DNA of 64,000 bases, taken from Flavobacterium chilense. Its GTDB lineage: Bacteria; Bacteroidota; Bacteroidia; Flavobacteriales; Flavobacteriaceae. The notes beneath the pieces are model-generated. The model was not told where the DNA came from. It ran no database searches and was given only the letters and a program-made list of their open reading frames with translations. Position numbers and translations under genes: made by a program. How positions within the stretch are numbered: position 1 is the first letter of the stretch; the number at the start of each line of letters is the position of its first letter. The DNA is taken from assembly GCF_001602525.1 (NCBI RefSeq), contig NZ_LSYT01000001.1, positions 1,116,001 through 1,180,000 of the forward strand, read 5' to 3'. Of the stretch, positions 37,364 to 45,618 are shown in pieces.

Positions 37364-38539
37364 TTAAAAACTTCCTTCTGAACCTCCTCCGCTGAAACCT
37401 CCGCCTCCAAAATCCATTGGAGAATTTTCTGCTTTTACTTCCGGTTTTAAACCAAATGCTGAAGCCACAATTAAATTTTCAGCATTCAGAATAGCATTCG
37501 AATTATTGATTCGGTCCGGTTTAAATGTCAAACCAATTTCATTATCTTTTATTTTTTTGATTGAGAAATAAGTTATAGCAAACAAAACTAATCCGCCCAA
37601 GGTAAGTGCTATTTCTATTGGTAAAACTGAGTAATAGAACCGAATGGTAAATATTGAAAATGCAATAGCTAAAAAACTTATCCAAAGCATGATTCTATCT
37701 TTTGTTTTTAAAGCCTGAACCAAATACACAACAGGAACAATAAAAGTAAAAGCATAAAAGAAAAAAGCAAACGGGATATCACTGCCTGCCCTCACTTCAT
37801 TTCCTAATAATTCTAATGATAGTTCTCTTACTACCAAATAATTACAAGAAAGATAAAAGAGTATCAAACAGAAACTATTGGCTAGTAAAAGTCCGCTATA
37901 GAAATAACTTTTTTTGAGATTATTAATTATTCTTTTGGTTACAAAATAAAACAACGCCGAAACGAGCATTACAACAAATGGTAAAATCGTTTGTCCTATA
38001 AGCCCAAATTCAAACATTCCGTAAAACAGGACTGCCGAAGCTGCAAAACAAAAAACCAGTAAAGATGGCAAATGAAGGTACCTTCTATACATTAAAAAAG
38101 AAGTTACGGCAACAAAAAAAGCAATGTTTAATTCATAACCTTCTGTTGTAATTGCAATAGCAAATCCTATATTTAAAATTGCTCCTAAAACAAAAGCATC
38201 ATCCAAACCATGTCCGTAATATTTTTGATTGGCCAAAATTTCGGCGCCGGCAAAACCAACAGCTGCAAAAATATAACAGCAAATATTAAAAAAAGTACGT
38301 TCAGAATTAGAACCCGTCAATCCGAGTAATGCAATTACACCGCAAATTGATAAATAAAAAAAGGCACCGAGCAAAAAGAATCCTAATCGTACCAATAGGT
38401 TACTCTGCCTTCTAAAAGCAGGCAATTCTTTTTTAATCAGATCTTTTTGTTCTTTACTAATAAAACCTGCCAATTGTAAAGAATTGGCTTCTTCAACTAA
38501 GCTTAAATTTTCTAATGAGCTTTTATCATGTACTATCAT
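37364..38539 (-). CDS. Polytopic membrane protein with glycine-rich tail
   Basis: 391 residues: a short helical N-terminal region (LVEEANSLQLAGFISKEQK, like the DUF2157 start), eight to ten membrane helices (about 50-330) and a C-terminal tail that ends in glycine/serine repeats (FGGGGFSGGGSEGSF). Its start overlaps the stop of the upstream DUF2157 gene by four bases, so the two are translationally coupled and probably act together. Function unknown. Confidence 0.8.
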   Translation of the reverse strand: MIVHDKSSLENLSLVEEANSLQLAGFISKEQKDLIKKELPAFRRQSNLLVRLGFFLLGAFFYLSICGVIALLGLTGSNSERTFFNICCYIFAAVGFAGAEILANQKYYGHGLDDAFVLGAILNIGFAIAITTEGYELNIAFFVAVTSFLMYRRYLHLPSLLVFCFAASAVLFYGMFEFGLIGQTILPFVVMLVSALFYFVTKRIINNLKKSYFYSGLLLANSFCLILFYLSCNYLVVRELSLELLGNEVRAGSDIPFAFFFYAFTFIVPVVYLVQALKTKDRIMLWISFLAIAFSIFTIRFYYSVLPIEIALTLGGLVLFAITYFSIKKIKDNEIGLTFKPDRINNSNAILNAENLIVASAFGLKPEVKAENSPMDFGGGGFSGGGSEGSF

Positions 38540-39537
38540 ACCGCAATTGCTTTATTAAAGTTTTTAATCAATTTTATAAACATCACAATCGAGCCTATAA
38601 AATAAAATGGAAGAATTAAGATAAATAACTCCCAAACATCTGAGAAATCAACATTTTCAAAAATTCGTATTAAAAATATATTCAGACCAATATAGGCGTA
38701 AACAATCATAAAAACGTACAATGAAATTGCTTTAAGTTTATGACTAATTTTATAGAAATAATAAGAGGAAGCTGCTAAAACAATTACAAAAAGAAACCAA
38801 ATAGCATCTTCGTAATAATTTACTAAACTATTAATTGCCGCAATACTTATAATGTGTAAAGCAAAAGTTAAATAGATAAGATTGAAATGCGTTTTTAACT
38901 CGATTCTAGAACTGTAAATCGTCCATAAAATAAGCAAAATACCTAACATTATTGCTGAATAACTTAAGCTTTGATCAGCATAGAAATTAATATTATTTAA
39001 TAAGTCCTGAGGTGTGACCGAAAGTCCGACATAAGCTGCCAAACCTGTAATCGCGATTGCCAGAACACTTTTATTATCAAAATAGTAAGCACAAAAGAAA
39101 CTTACTACTGTTGGGATTAAAGTAGCTAGTCCGTAATGTGTGCCAAACGGTTTATATTGAAATTGCAGATATCCTATAAAAATACAGGTGAGAATACTGG
39201 CTGCTAAAACCAAATATTCTAAGACCGGATTTTCGAAAGCTGTTTCTTGTTTCTGAAAACCTTTTGAGTTTTTAAAACAGAAATAAAAGCAGATTCCAAT
39301 AACAATTAATAATAAGGAAAGAATGGCAATATGACCAATACTATCAATATTTTTATAAATTAAAACTCCAATACCTGATGTAAATAGCAAAACCGATAAA
39401 TAGAGAAATAATTTCAATTCTGCATTTAACGAAAAAATATTCAAATTTCGGTATGAAGTAATTTCCTGATATTGATTTTCTGTAATTAAATTCCGTTCTA
39501 ATAGTTCTTTAGTGGCCTGATCATCAAATTTATTCAT
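38536..39537 (-). CDS. DUF2157-like polytopic membrane protein
   Basis: 333 residues. The N-terminal LLERNLITENQYQEITSYRN is the typical cytoplasmic DUF2157 segment before a series of about ten hydrophobic helices. DUF2157 proteins have no known function. The four-base overlap with the following membrane gene makes a two-gene operon. Confidence 0.85.
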   Translation of the reverse strand: MNKFDDQATKELLERNLITENQYQEITSYRNLNIFSLNAELKLFLYLSVLLFTSGIGVLIYKNIDSIGHIAILSLLLIVIGICFYFCFKNSKGFQKQETAFENPVLEYLVLAASILTCIFIGYLQFQYKPFGTHYGLATLIPTVVSFFCAYYFDNKSVLAIAITGLAAYVGLSVTPQDLLNNINFYADQSLSYSAIMLGILLILWTIYSSRIELKTHFNLIYLTFALHIISIAAINSLVNYYEDAIWFLFVIVLAASSYYFYKISHKLKAISLYVFMIVYAYIGLNIFLIRIFENVDFSDVWELFILILPFYFIGSIVMFIKLIKNFNKAIAV

Positions 39538-39677
39538 CTTTTGAATTTTATAGCATACTCAAAAATACTCTTTTTTGTTTTAATAAAATCTTCCATAGTA
39601 AAAAAATACTTACTAAGTAAAAAACGAATAATTAAAAATTTTTATGTTCAATTATAATATTTCATTAAAATTATAGT

Positions 39678-39717
39678 TTGTAAACATTATTAAATTAGAT
39701 TTGTGTAATCGATTACA
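39678..39717 (+). promoter_or_regulatory. Pectate lyase promoter with a LacI-type palindrome
   Basis: TAGATTTG at 39696-39703 fits the TAnnTTTG -7 box; a TTG at 39678-39680 lies 15 bases upstream, slightly short. The perfect 14-bp palindrome TGTAATCGATTACA at 39704-39717 begins right after the box, where transcription would start. CG-centred palindromes of this form are typical LacI-family operators, so repression of the lyase gene is likely. No LacI gene is in the window. Confidence 0.7.
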
Positions 39718-39755
39718 TTTAACTATCTGAACAAAACCAAAAAACTGACTTAAAA

Positions 39756-40817
39756 ATGAAAAAAAATCTTTTCTTACTCTTTTTTGTATTGAGTTTATTC
39801 AATCTCTCTGCACAAAATTATTATATGGTTTCACCAGAGGGATTTGGTGCTGCCACAACTGGAGGCGGAACTTCGACTCCTGTAATTGTAAAAACTTATG
39901 AGGATTTGCTCGCAAAAATAAAACTGCCAACTCCTGAAGTAATTTTAGTATCTGGAATAATAACTATACCCAGCGGGCAGCCTATACAACAAATAGTTTC
40001 AAATAAGTCTATTATTGGACTCCCTGGCGCTAAACTTGTGAACGAAAACCAATCTAATCCCGGAGCCGGAATTTTATATTTAAAATCTGGTTCTAATAAT
40101 GTAATTATCAGAAATCTTATTTTTGTTGGACCTGGTGCTTATGACATTGATGGTCAGGATAATTTGACTGCAGATTGTACTAATCTTTGGGTAGATCATT
40201 GCGAATTTCAGGATGGTCAGGATGGTAATTATGATAATAAAGGAAAAACAGATAATGTTACCGTTTCATGGTGTAAATTCACATATTTAAAAGCTCCAAA
40301 ATCCGGAGGTTCCGGAGGAGCTGAAGATCATAGATTTAGTGATCTTATTGGCTCAGGAAAAAATGATTTTCCTGCTGATGGACATTATAGTATAACTTTT
40401 AAAAATTGTTACTGGGCAGAAGGCTGCAAACAAAGAATGCCCCGTGCCAGAAATGCAGAAATTCATATTCTGAATTGCTATTACAACACATCAGAGCCGG
40501 GTTCTCTTGCAATTGGTCTGGGTGGAGGAGCTAAAAACGCTACTTGCTATGTTGAAGGAACTGATTTCGCCAAAGTTGATAAAGTATTTAAAGAATATAT
40601 AAGCACAGATGGTGGTACTGTTGGAATTGTATTCGATCATTGCCGAAAAGGTCCAATGGATTTTGGCACAACAGTAAATAAACCTTCTTATACTTACACC
40701 ACAATTCCGATAGGAAAAGTTGAAGAATATGTAACCAACAAATCCTGTGGTGCCGGAGCAACCCTCCAAGTTAGTACTACTGGTACAATATCTGCCAGTT
40801 GCAATAATAAAAGTTAG
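39756..40817 (+). CDS. Pectate lyase, polysaccharide lyase family 1
   Basis: 353 residues with a signal peptide (LLFFVLSLFNLSAQ). The right-handed beta-helix PL1 core includes NNVIIRNLIFVGPGAYDIDG, NLWVDHCEFQDGQDGN (the Ca2+-binding D/E cluster region of PL1) and RMPRARNAEIHILNCYYNT with the catalytic arginine expected there. PL1 enzymes cleave polygalacturonate by beta-elimination. It has its own promoter and operator and no other pectin genes beside it, so it may be part of a dispersed regulon. Confidence 0.9.
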   Translation: MKKNLFLLFFVLSLFNLSAQNYYMVSPEGFGAATTGGGTSTPVIVKTYEDLLAKIKLPTPEVILVSGIITIPSGQPIQQIVSNKSIIGLPGAKLVNENQSNPGAGILYLKSGSNNVIIRNLIFVGPGAYDIDGQDNLTADCTNLWVDHCEFQDGQDGNYDNKGKTDNVTVSWCKFTYLKAPKSGGSGGAEDHRFSDLIGSGKNDFPADGHYSITFKNCYWAEGCKQRMPRARNAEIHILNCYYNTSEPGSLAIGLGGGAKNATCYVEGTDFAKVDKVFKEYISTDGGTVGIVFDHCRKGPMDFGTTVNKPSYTYTTIPIGKVEEYVTNKSCGAGATLQVSTTGTISASCNNKS

Positions 40818-40838
40818 TAATACACTAAAATTTTGCAT

Positions 40839-40877
40839 AAAAAAACCGATTTGTCTGATAAACAAATCGGTTTTTTT
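40839..40877. terminator. Bidirectional terminator between the lyase and argH
   Basis: A 16-bp stem with an oligo-A and oligo-T border, positioned between the plus-strand lyase gene and the minus-strand argH gene. Confidence 0.9.
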
Positions 40878-40891
40878 ATGGGGAAAACAAT

Positions 40892-42172
40892 TTAAAAAGC
40901 TGCTTTCATTTTATCTTTAATCGCATCTAAGCATAAATTGTTGATACTGCCCTCGTGCGTGTGTTTGGTTTCCTTTGGGGATTTGTATGTTCCTGCTTCT
41001 AATTGTTCTGCAACGGCTTTATAAGCATCTCTAAACGGCATTCCTTCTACAACCATTTCGTTTAAAGTATCAACCGTAAACAAGTAATCGTATTTTTTAT
41101 CTTCTAAAATATGATCTTTAACCGTAATATCTTTAATTGAAAATATAGCAATATCTAAACAAGCTTTCAGGTTTTGAATTGCCGGAAACAAACCTTCTTT
41201 TAAAAGCTGCAAATCTCTATGATAACCGCTTGGAAGATTATTTGTGATTAATGTGATTTCGTATGGAAGTGCCTGAATCTTGTTACATTTTCCTCTGATT
41301 AATTCGAAAACATCCGGATTTTTCTTGTGAGGCATAATACTGGAACCTGTTGTAAGATGCGCAGGAAGACCAATAAAGTCGAAATTCTGGCTCATATACA
41401 AACATACGTCCATCGCAAATTTTGATAATGTTCCTGCAACGCTTGTCATCGCAAAAGCAACCGTTTTCTCCGCTTTTCCACGGCTCATTTGAGCTGCAAC
41501 AGCATTGTATTTTAAAGTTTCAAAACCTAATTCTTTTGTTGTAAATGTTCTGTTGATTGGAAATGAACTTCCGTAACCTGCAGCAGAACCTAATGGATTC
41601 TGATCTACAATTTTTGAAGCTGCATTTAACATTGTAATATCATCAATTAAACTTTCAGCATAAGCTGAAAACCACATTCCGAAGGATGATGGCATTGCGA
41701 TTTGCAAATGCGTATAACCTGGCAATAAAACATTTTGATGTTTTTCTGCCGATTCCATCAACAAATCAAACAAGGTTTTTACTTGTTCTTTAATTGCTTT
41801 TAATTCGTCTTTTAAATACAAATGAACATCCACTAAAACTTGATCGTTACGAGAACGTGCCGTGTGGATTTTCTTTCCTGCATCGCCTAGTTTTACTGTT
41901 AAAAGATATTCGATTTTAGAATGTACATCTTCGAAACTATCTTCGATTTCGAAATTTCCAACTACGATATCAGCGATGATTTCGTTTAATGCATCAACTA
42001 AAGATGTTGTTTCTTCTTGAGTCAATAAACCGATCTGTCCCAACATTTTGGCATGTGCAATTGAACCTAAAGCATCATATTTTGCTAAAACCAAATCCAA
42101 TTCTCTGTCGTTTCCGACTGTAAATTGTTCGATCTGTTTATCTGTTGGTATTCCTTTTTCCCAAAGTTTCAT
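40892..42172 (-). CDS. argH: Argininosuccinate lyase
   Basis: 426 residues with the fumarase/aspartase superfamily signature GSSIMPHKKNPDVF near residue 277 and TARSRNDQVLVDVHLYL near 105. It splits argininosuccinate to arginine and fumarate, the last step. Last gene of the arg/pro operon; a 176-base spacer containing an interspersed element separates it from the deacylase gene, so it may be partly expressed on its own. Confidence 0.97.
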   Translation of the reverse strand: MKLWEKGIPTDKQIEQFTVGNDRELDLVLAKYDALGSIAHAKMLGQIGLLTQEETTSLVDALNEIIADIVVGNFEIEDSFEDVHSKIEYLLTVKLGDAGKKIHTARSRNDQVLVDVHLYLKDELKAIKEQVKTLFDLLMESAEKHQNVLLPGYTHLQIAMPSSFGMWFSAYAESLIDDITMLNAASKIVDQNPLGSAAGYGSSFPINRTFTTKELGFETLKYNAVAAQMSRGKAEKTVAFAMTSVAGTLSKFAMDVCLYMSQNFDFIGLPAHLTTGSSIMPHKKNPDVFELIRGKCNKIQALPYEITLITNNLPSGYHRDLQLLKEGLFPAIQNLKACLDIAIFSIKDITVKDHILEDKKYDYLFTVDTLNEMVVEGMPFRDAYKAVAEQLEAGTYKSPKETKHTHEGSINNLCLDAIKDKMKAAF

Positions 42173-42182
42173 AACTTAGATT

Positions 42183-42214
42183 TTTAGACTTCTTAGATTT
42201 TAGACTTCTTAGAT
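42183..42214. repeat. Tandem 16-bp repeat upstream of argH
   Basis: Two perfect copies of TTTAGACTTCTTAGAT. The core TTAGACTTCTTAG occurs inverted at 46558-46570 in the proA-proB spacer. Confidence 0.6.
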
Positions 42215-42261
42215 TGTTTTCTAATTTAGATCTAATGTCATTGTTTATACTGATGGTGTTT

Positions 42262-42340
42262 CTAGCCCCGATAGTAGTGGAAATCCTTTTGTGCCGGGGT
42301 TCGGCACAAAAGATTGGAACGGATAGCGGGATTAGCTCCT
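42262..42340. repeat. Interspersed hairpin element, copy B
   Basis: Left arm CTAGCCCCGATAGTAGTGG, then ATCC, an inner perfect 11-bp stem (42286-42296 with 42302-42312), GAT, and a right arm CGGATAGCGGGATTAG. The outer arms pair imperfectly (CTA-CCCG-TA with TA-CGGG-TAG). Compared with copy A at 30866 the outer arms are conserved but the inner stem is a different sequence. It lies in the argE-argH spacer. Confidence 0.7.
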
Positions 42341-42348
42341 AAAAAATA

Positions 42349-43419
42349 TTATAATTTAAAGAAATCAGTTAGTATTTTGATATACAGGTCGACTCCTTCT
42401 TCAATTTCATTTACAAAAATAAATTCGTCTGCAGAATGTGAACGCAACGTTTCTCCTGGTCCTAATTTTAATGACTGACAGCTTAAAACAGACTGATCTG
42501 AAAGCGTCGGCGAACCATACGTTGTTCTTCCTAATGCAATTCCAGCCTGAACTAAACCATGCCCAATTGGAATTGATGATGCATTTAAATGCATTGATCT
42601 TGGTGTTACTTCGGCATTTACATTTGCTTTAACCACTTCCAGAATTTCAGCATTTGTGTAACGGTCTGTTACACGAATATCCACAACTAAATCACATTCT
42701 GACGGCACAACGTTGTGTTGTTTTCCTGCATTAATTTGTGTCACGGTCATTTTTACAGGGCCAAGAACGTCTGAGATTTTGTCGAATTTATAGTTTTTAA
42801 ACCATTCCATTACCGGAATTGATTTGTATAAGGCATTATCGTCGTTTTGATGCGCGGCGTGACTTGCAGTTCCTTTTACTTTTACGTCTAAAACCAATAA
42901 ACCTTTTTCGGCAACGGCTAATTGCATTAAAGTTGGTTCTCCAACAATCGCACAATCTAATTCCGGAAGACTCTTTAAAACGCTGTTTAATCCATTTTTT
43001 CCGCTGCTTTCTTCTTCGGCGGAAGCCACAATTACAATGTTATGGGAAAGGTTTTGATTTTCGTAAAAGTGAACAAATGTTGCTAATAAGGAAACCAGAC
43101 ATCCACCGGCATCGTTACTTCCTAATCCAAATAATTTTCCGTCTTTTTCGATTGCTTTAAACGGATCGTTTGTATAAGCTTGGTTTGGTCTTACGGTATC
43201 GTGATGCGAGTTTAGTAAAAGTGTTGGTTTCTTTTCGTCGAAATACTTGTTGAAGGCCCACACATTATTGTTTTCTCTTTTGAAAGGAATCTCATTTTGA
43301 TTGAACCAATTTTCGATTAAAAGCGCCGTATGATCTTCTTCACTCGAAAATGAAGGGGTTTCGATTAGGCTTTTTAATAAACTAATTGCTTCCTGGGTAA
43401 GCGTATCTATATTTTTCAT
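42349..43419 (-). CDS. argE: M20-family acylornithine deacylase
   Basis: 356 residues from the ATG at 43419. M20 zinc-peptidase motifs: LLNSHHDTVRP (metal ligand His), GSNDAGG (bridging Asp), ASAEEESSG (catalytic Glu) and GEPT. By context it removes the acyl group from N-acyl-ornithine or N-acyl-citrulline; in this operon, with an acylornithine carbamoyltransferase, the substrate is probably N-acyl-citrulline. Whether acyl is acetyl or succinyl cannot be settled from this gene. A short repeat ends 14 bases before the ATG. Confidence 0.9.
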   Translation of the reverse strand: MKNIDTLTQEAISLLKSLIETPSFSSEEDHTALLIENWFNQNEIPFKRENNNVWAFNKYFDEKKPTLLLNSHHDTVRPNQAYTNDPFKAIEKDGKLFGLGSNDAGGCLVSLLATFVHFYENQNLSHNIVIVASAEEESSGKNGLNSVLKSLPELDCAIVGEPTLMQLAVAEKGLLVLDVKVKGTASHAAHQNDDNALYKSIPVMEWFKNYKFDKISDVLGPVKMTVTQINAGKQHNVVPSECDLVVDIRVTDRYTNAEILEVVKANVNAEVTPRSMHLNASSIPIGHGLVQAGIALGRTTYGSPTLSDQSVLSCQSLKLGPGETLRSHSADEFIFVNEIEEGVDLYIKILTDFFKL

Positions 43420-43433
43420 TTTGTTGTGCTCTT

Positions 43434-43458
43434 GCCACAAAGGCGCTAAGTCGCTAAG
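43434..43458. repeat. Dispersed repeat GCCACRAAGGCGCTAAG, copy 1
   Basis: A 25-base unit that recurs at 46394-46418 with three mismatches. On the minus strand it ends 14 bases before the argE ATG; the other copy ends 13 bases before the proB ATG. Confidence 0.6.
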
Positions 43459-43697
43459 TTTTTTTTAAGCTTTTACTTTCTTAACTAAATAATATGCGAC
43501 ATTTTTAATTTGCGCAAATTTCTTAAATTAATATTTAAAAGCACTGCGCAGTTCCGTTTTTTTGCCACTAATTACACGTATTTTCACAAATTATTTTTTT
43601 ATTACAGATTTAAAATCAAAATAAACTTTTTAATGTACGTCTAAAATTATTTTCTCTTTTAACAGAGAAAATTGGTGTCAATTCGTGGTAACATTTT

Positions 43698-44471
43698 TTA
43701 TAATGTAATCGTTGTGTGCGGAATATCTGAATTTTGAAGCATCCTGTGATGCCCAATTTTGATTTTCTTTACACCTCTTGATAAACTGTTGAAGCAATTA
43801 TCCAGTTTCGGAATCATTCCGGAATGGATTACTTTTTCTTCTTTTAGTTGATTGTACAAGGCTTCGTTGATTTCTGTTATTACAGATGAATCGTCTTCTG
43901 AATCTTGCAAAACACCTTGTTTTTCAAAACAATATGTCAGCGTGACGTCAAAAACTTCTGACAATGCAATTGATAATTCGCTTGCAATGGTATCAGCATT
44001 TGTGTTTAGTAATTGTCCGTTTTTATCGTGTGTAATCGCACAGAAAACAGGAACAACTCCTGCTTCTAATAAAGTTGCCAGTAATTTGGTATTGACTTGT
44101 TTTACATCGCCTACAAATCCGTAATCAATTGTGGGGTGATTTCTTTTTGTTGACTGAATTAAATTTCCGTCAGCTCCAGAAAAACCAATTGCGTTATTGT
44201 CTTTTGCCTGCAATTGCGCTACAATATGTTTATTGATTTGCCCGGCGTAAATCATTACTACAACGTCTAACATTGGAGCATCTGTAATTCGGCGCCCGTC
44301 AATCATTTGCGGAACCAAACCAATACTCTGAGCCATTTTTGTAGCCGATTTTCCTCCGCCATGAACTAAAACTTTATAGCCTTCAATTTTAGAGAAATCG
44401 GTTAAGAATTGCTCTAATTCTGCTGGATTGTCGATGATGTTTCCACCTATTTTTATTACTGATACGTTCAT
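43698..44471 (-). CDS. argB: N-acylglutamate kinase
   Basis: 257 residues from the ATG at 44471 (MNVSVIKIGGNII). The amino-acid kinase motifs VIKIGGNII and KVLVHGGGKSATKMA are near the start, and NTNADTIASELSIAL in the middle. It phosphorylates N-acylglutamate, the second step of arginine synthesis. A TTG three codons upstream would also be in frame but the ATG is the natural start. Confidence 0.94.
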   Translation of the reverse strand: MNVSVIKIGGNIIDNPAELEQFLTDFSKIEGYKVLVHGGGKSATKMAQSIGLVPQMIDGRRITDAPMLDVVVMIYAGQINKHIVAQLQAKDNNAIGFSGADGNLIQSTKRNHPTIDYGFVGDVKQVNTKLLATLLEAGVVPVFCAITHDKNGQLLNTNADTIASELSIALSEVFDVTLTYCFEKQGVLQDSEDDSSVITEINEALYNQLKEEKVIHSGMIPKLDNCFNSLSRGVKKIKIGHHRMLQNSDIPHTTITL

Positions 44472-44484
44472 TTCTTTCAAGGGT

Positions 44485-44541
44485 CAGAGGTTCAGAGGTT
44501 CAGAGGTTCAAAGGTTTCTCAAGGCTGTAAAACCTCTGAAC
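44485..44541. repeat. CAGAGGTT triple repeat with hairpin upstream of argB
   Basis: Three tandem copies of CAGAGGTT (44485-44508) followed by an inverted counterpart; GGTTCAGAGGTT at 44489-44500 pairs with AACCTCTGAACC at 44530-44541 (12 bp perfect). It fills the argF'-argB spacer. Confidence 0.6.
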
Positions 44542-44571
44542 CTTTGGAGCTTTGAGCCTTTGCCCCTAAAT

Positions 44572-45519
44572 TTACAATTTTTTAAGAATCTTTTGTAAAA
44601 CTAATTGTGCCGAATACGTTCTGTTATTCGCTTGTTCGATTACGATTGAATTTTCTCCGTCTAAAACTTCGTCGCTTACAATAACGTTACGACGAACTGG
44701 AAGACAGTGCATGAATTTTCCGTTGTTGGTTAACGCCATTTTTTCGGCTCTAACGGTCCAATTTGGGTCACTGTTGGTTACTTTTCCGTAATCGTTGAAA
44801 TTACTCCAGTTCTTTACGTAAACGAAATCGGCATTCTCGAACGCTTTGTTTTGATCGTATTCGATTGTACAGTCTTTTGTAATTTCCGGGCTTAGTTCAT
44901 AACCTTCTGGGTGTGTAATTACAAAATCCATATCTTCTTGCATCTGCATCATTTCTACAAATGAATTGGCAACTGCCTGAGGTAAAGCTTTTGGATGTGG
45001 TGCCCACGAAAGTACCACTTTTGGTTTGTGTTTTGTTTTGTATTCTTCCATTGTAATGGCATCTGCCAAAGACTGCATTGGATGACGAACAGCGCTTTCC
45101 ATGTTTACGATTGGCACTGTTGCATACTTCAAAAATCCTGAAATTACAGTTTCCTGATAATCTTTTTCTTTATCTACCAAACCTGCAAAAGCACGGATTG
45201 CGATAATATCACAATATTGAGAAACTACTTCTGCAGCTTCTTTAATATGTTCTGAAGCGCCAGAATTCATTACAGCTCCGTCTTCGAATTCTAACGTCCA
45301 TCCTTCGTTGGTAAAATTCATTACCATAACGTTCATTCCTAAGTTTAAAGCTGCTTTTTGAGTACTCAAACGCGTTCTTAAACTCGGGTTGAAGAATAAC
45401 ATTCCTAAGGTTTTGTTCTTACCTAATTTTTTATTTTTAAGCGGATCTTTTTTGATCTTGATCGCGCTTTTAACCCATTTTGATAATGAGTCGATATCTT
45501 GTATTGAAATATAATTCAT
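44572..45519 (-). CDS. argF': N-acylornithine carbamoyltransferase (ArgF')
   Basis: 315 residues from the ATG at 45519. Carbamoyl-phosphate loop FFNPSLRTRLSTQ, HPMQSLADA and HCLPVRR mark it as a transcarbamylase. Length and motifs such as SWAPHPKALPQAVANSF and YVKNWSNFN place it with the acylornithine enzymes of Bacteroidota/Xanthomonas and not with ordinary ornithine transcarbamylases. Residue S89 (motif ASEH) is at the position reported to set acetyl versus succinyl preference (proline in the B. fragilis succinyl enzyme, glutamate in the X. campestris acetyl enzyme). Substrate therefore unclear; succinylornithine is favoured by phylogeny. Confidence 0.93.
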   Translation of the reverse strand: MNYISIQDIDSLSKWVKSAIKIKKDPLKNKKLGKNKTLGMLFFNPSLRTRLSTQKAALNLGMNVMVMNFTNEGWTLEFEDGAVMNSGASEHIKEAAEVVSQYCDIIAIRAFAGLVDKEKDYQETVISGFLKYATVPIVNMESAVRHPMQSLADAITMEEYKTKHKPKVVLSWAPHPKALPQAVANSFVEMMQMQEDMDFVITHPEGYELSPEITKDCTIEYDQNKAFENADFVYVKNWSNFNDYGKVTNSDPNWTVRAEKMALTNNGKFMHCLPVRRNVIVSDEVLDGENSIVIEQANNRTYSAQLVLQKILKKL

Positions 45520-45548
45520 GTCTTTTTGTTTTGAGTTTGTTTTTTTTC

Positions 45549-45607
45549 GCCACGAATTCACGAATTAGTTTTGATAATCTTTGAATATTAATTCGTGAAT
45601 TCGTGGC
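45549..45607. repeat. 19-bp perfect inverted repeat, GCCACGAATTCACGAATTA family
   Basis: GCCACGAATTCACGAATTA (45549-45567) and its exact reverse complement (45589-45607) form a long hairpin with a 21-base loop in the proB-argF' spacer. A related but shorter and less perfect copy is at 62220-62257. Confidence 0.75.
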
Positions 45608-45618
45608 TATATAAACTA

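Noticed and set aside
42262..42340. Interspersed element as an ordinary rho-independent terminator
   Set aside because: The inner stem is strong but no T tract follows on either strand, and the conserved outer arms are unexplained by termination.
44485..44508. CAGAGGTT repeats as a CRISPR array
   Set aside because: The units are contiguous octamers without spacers.
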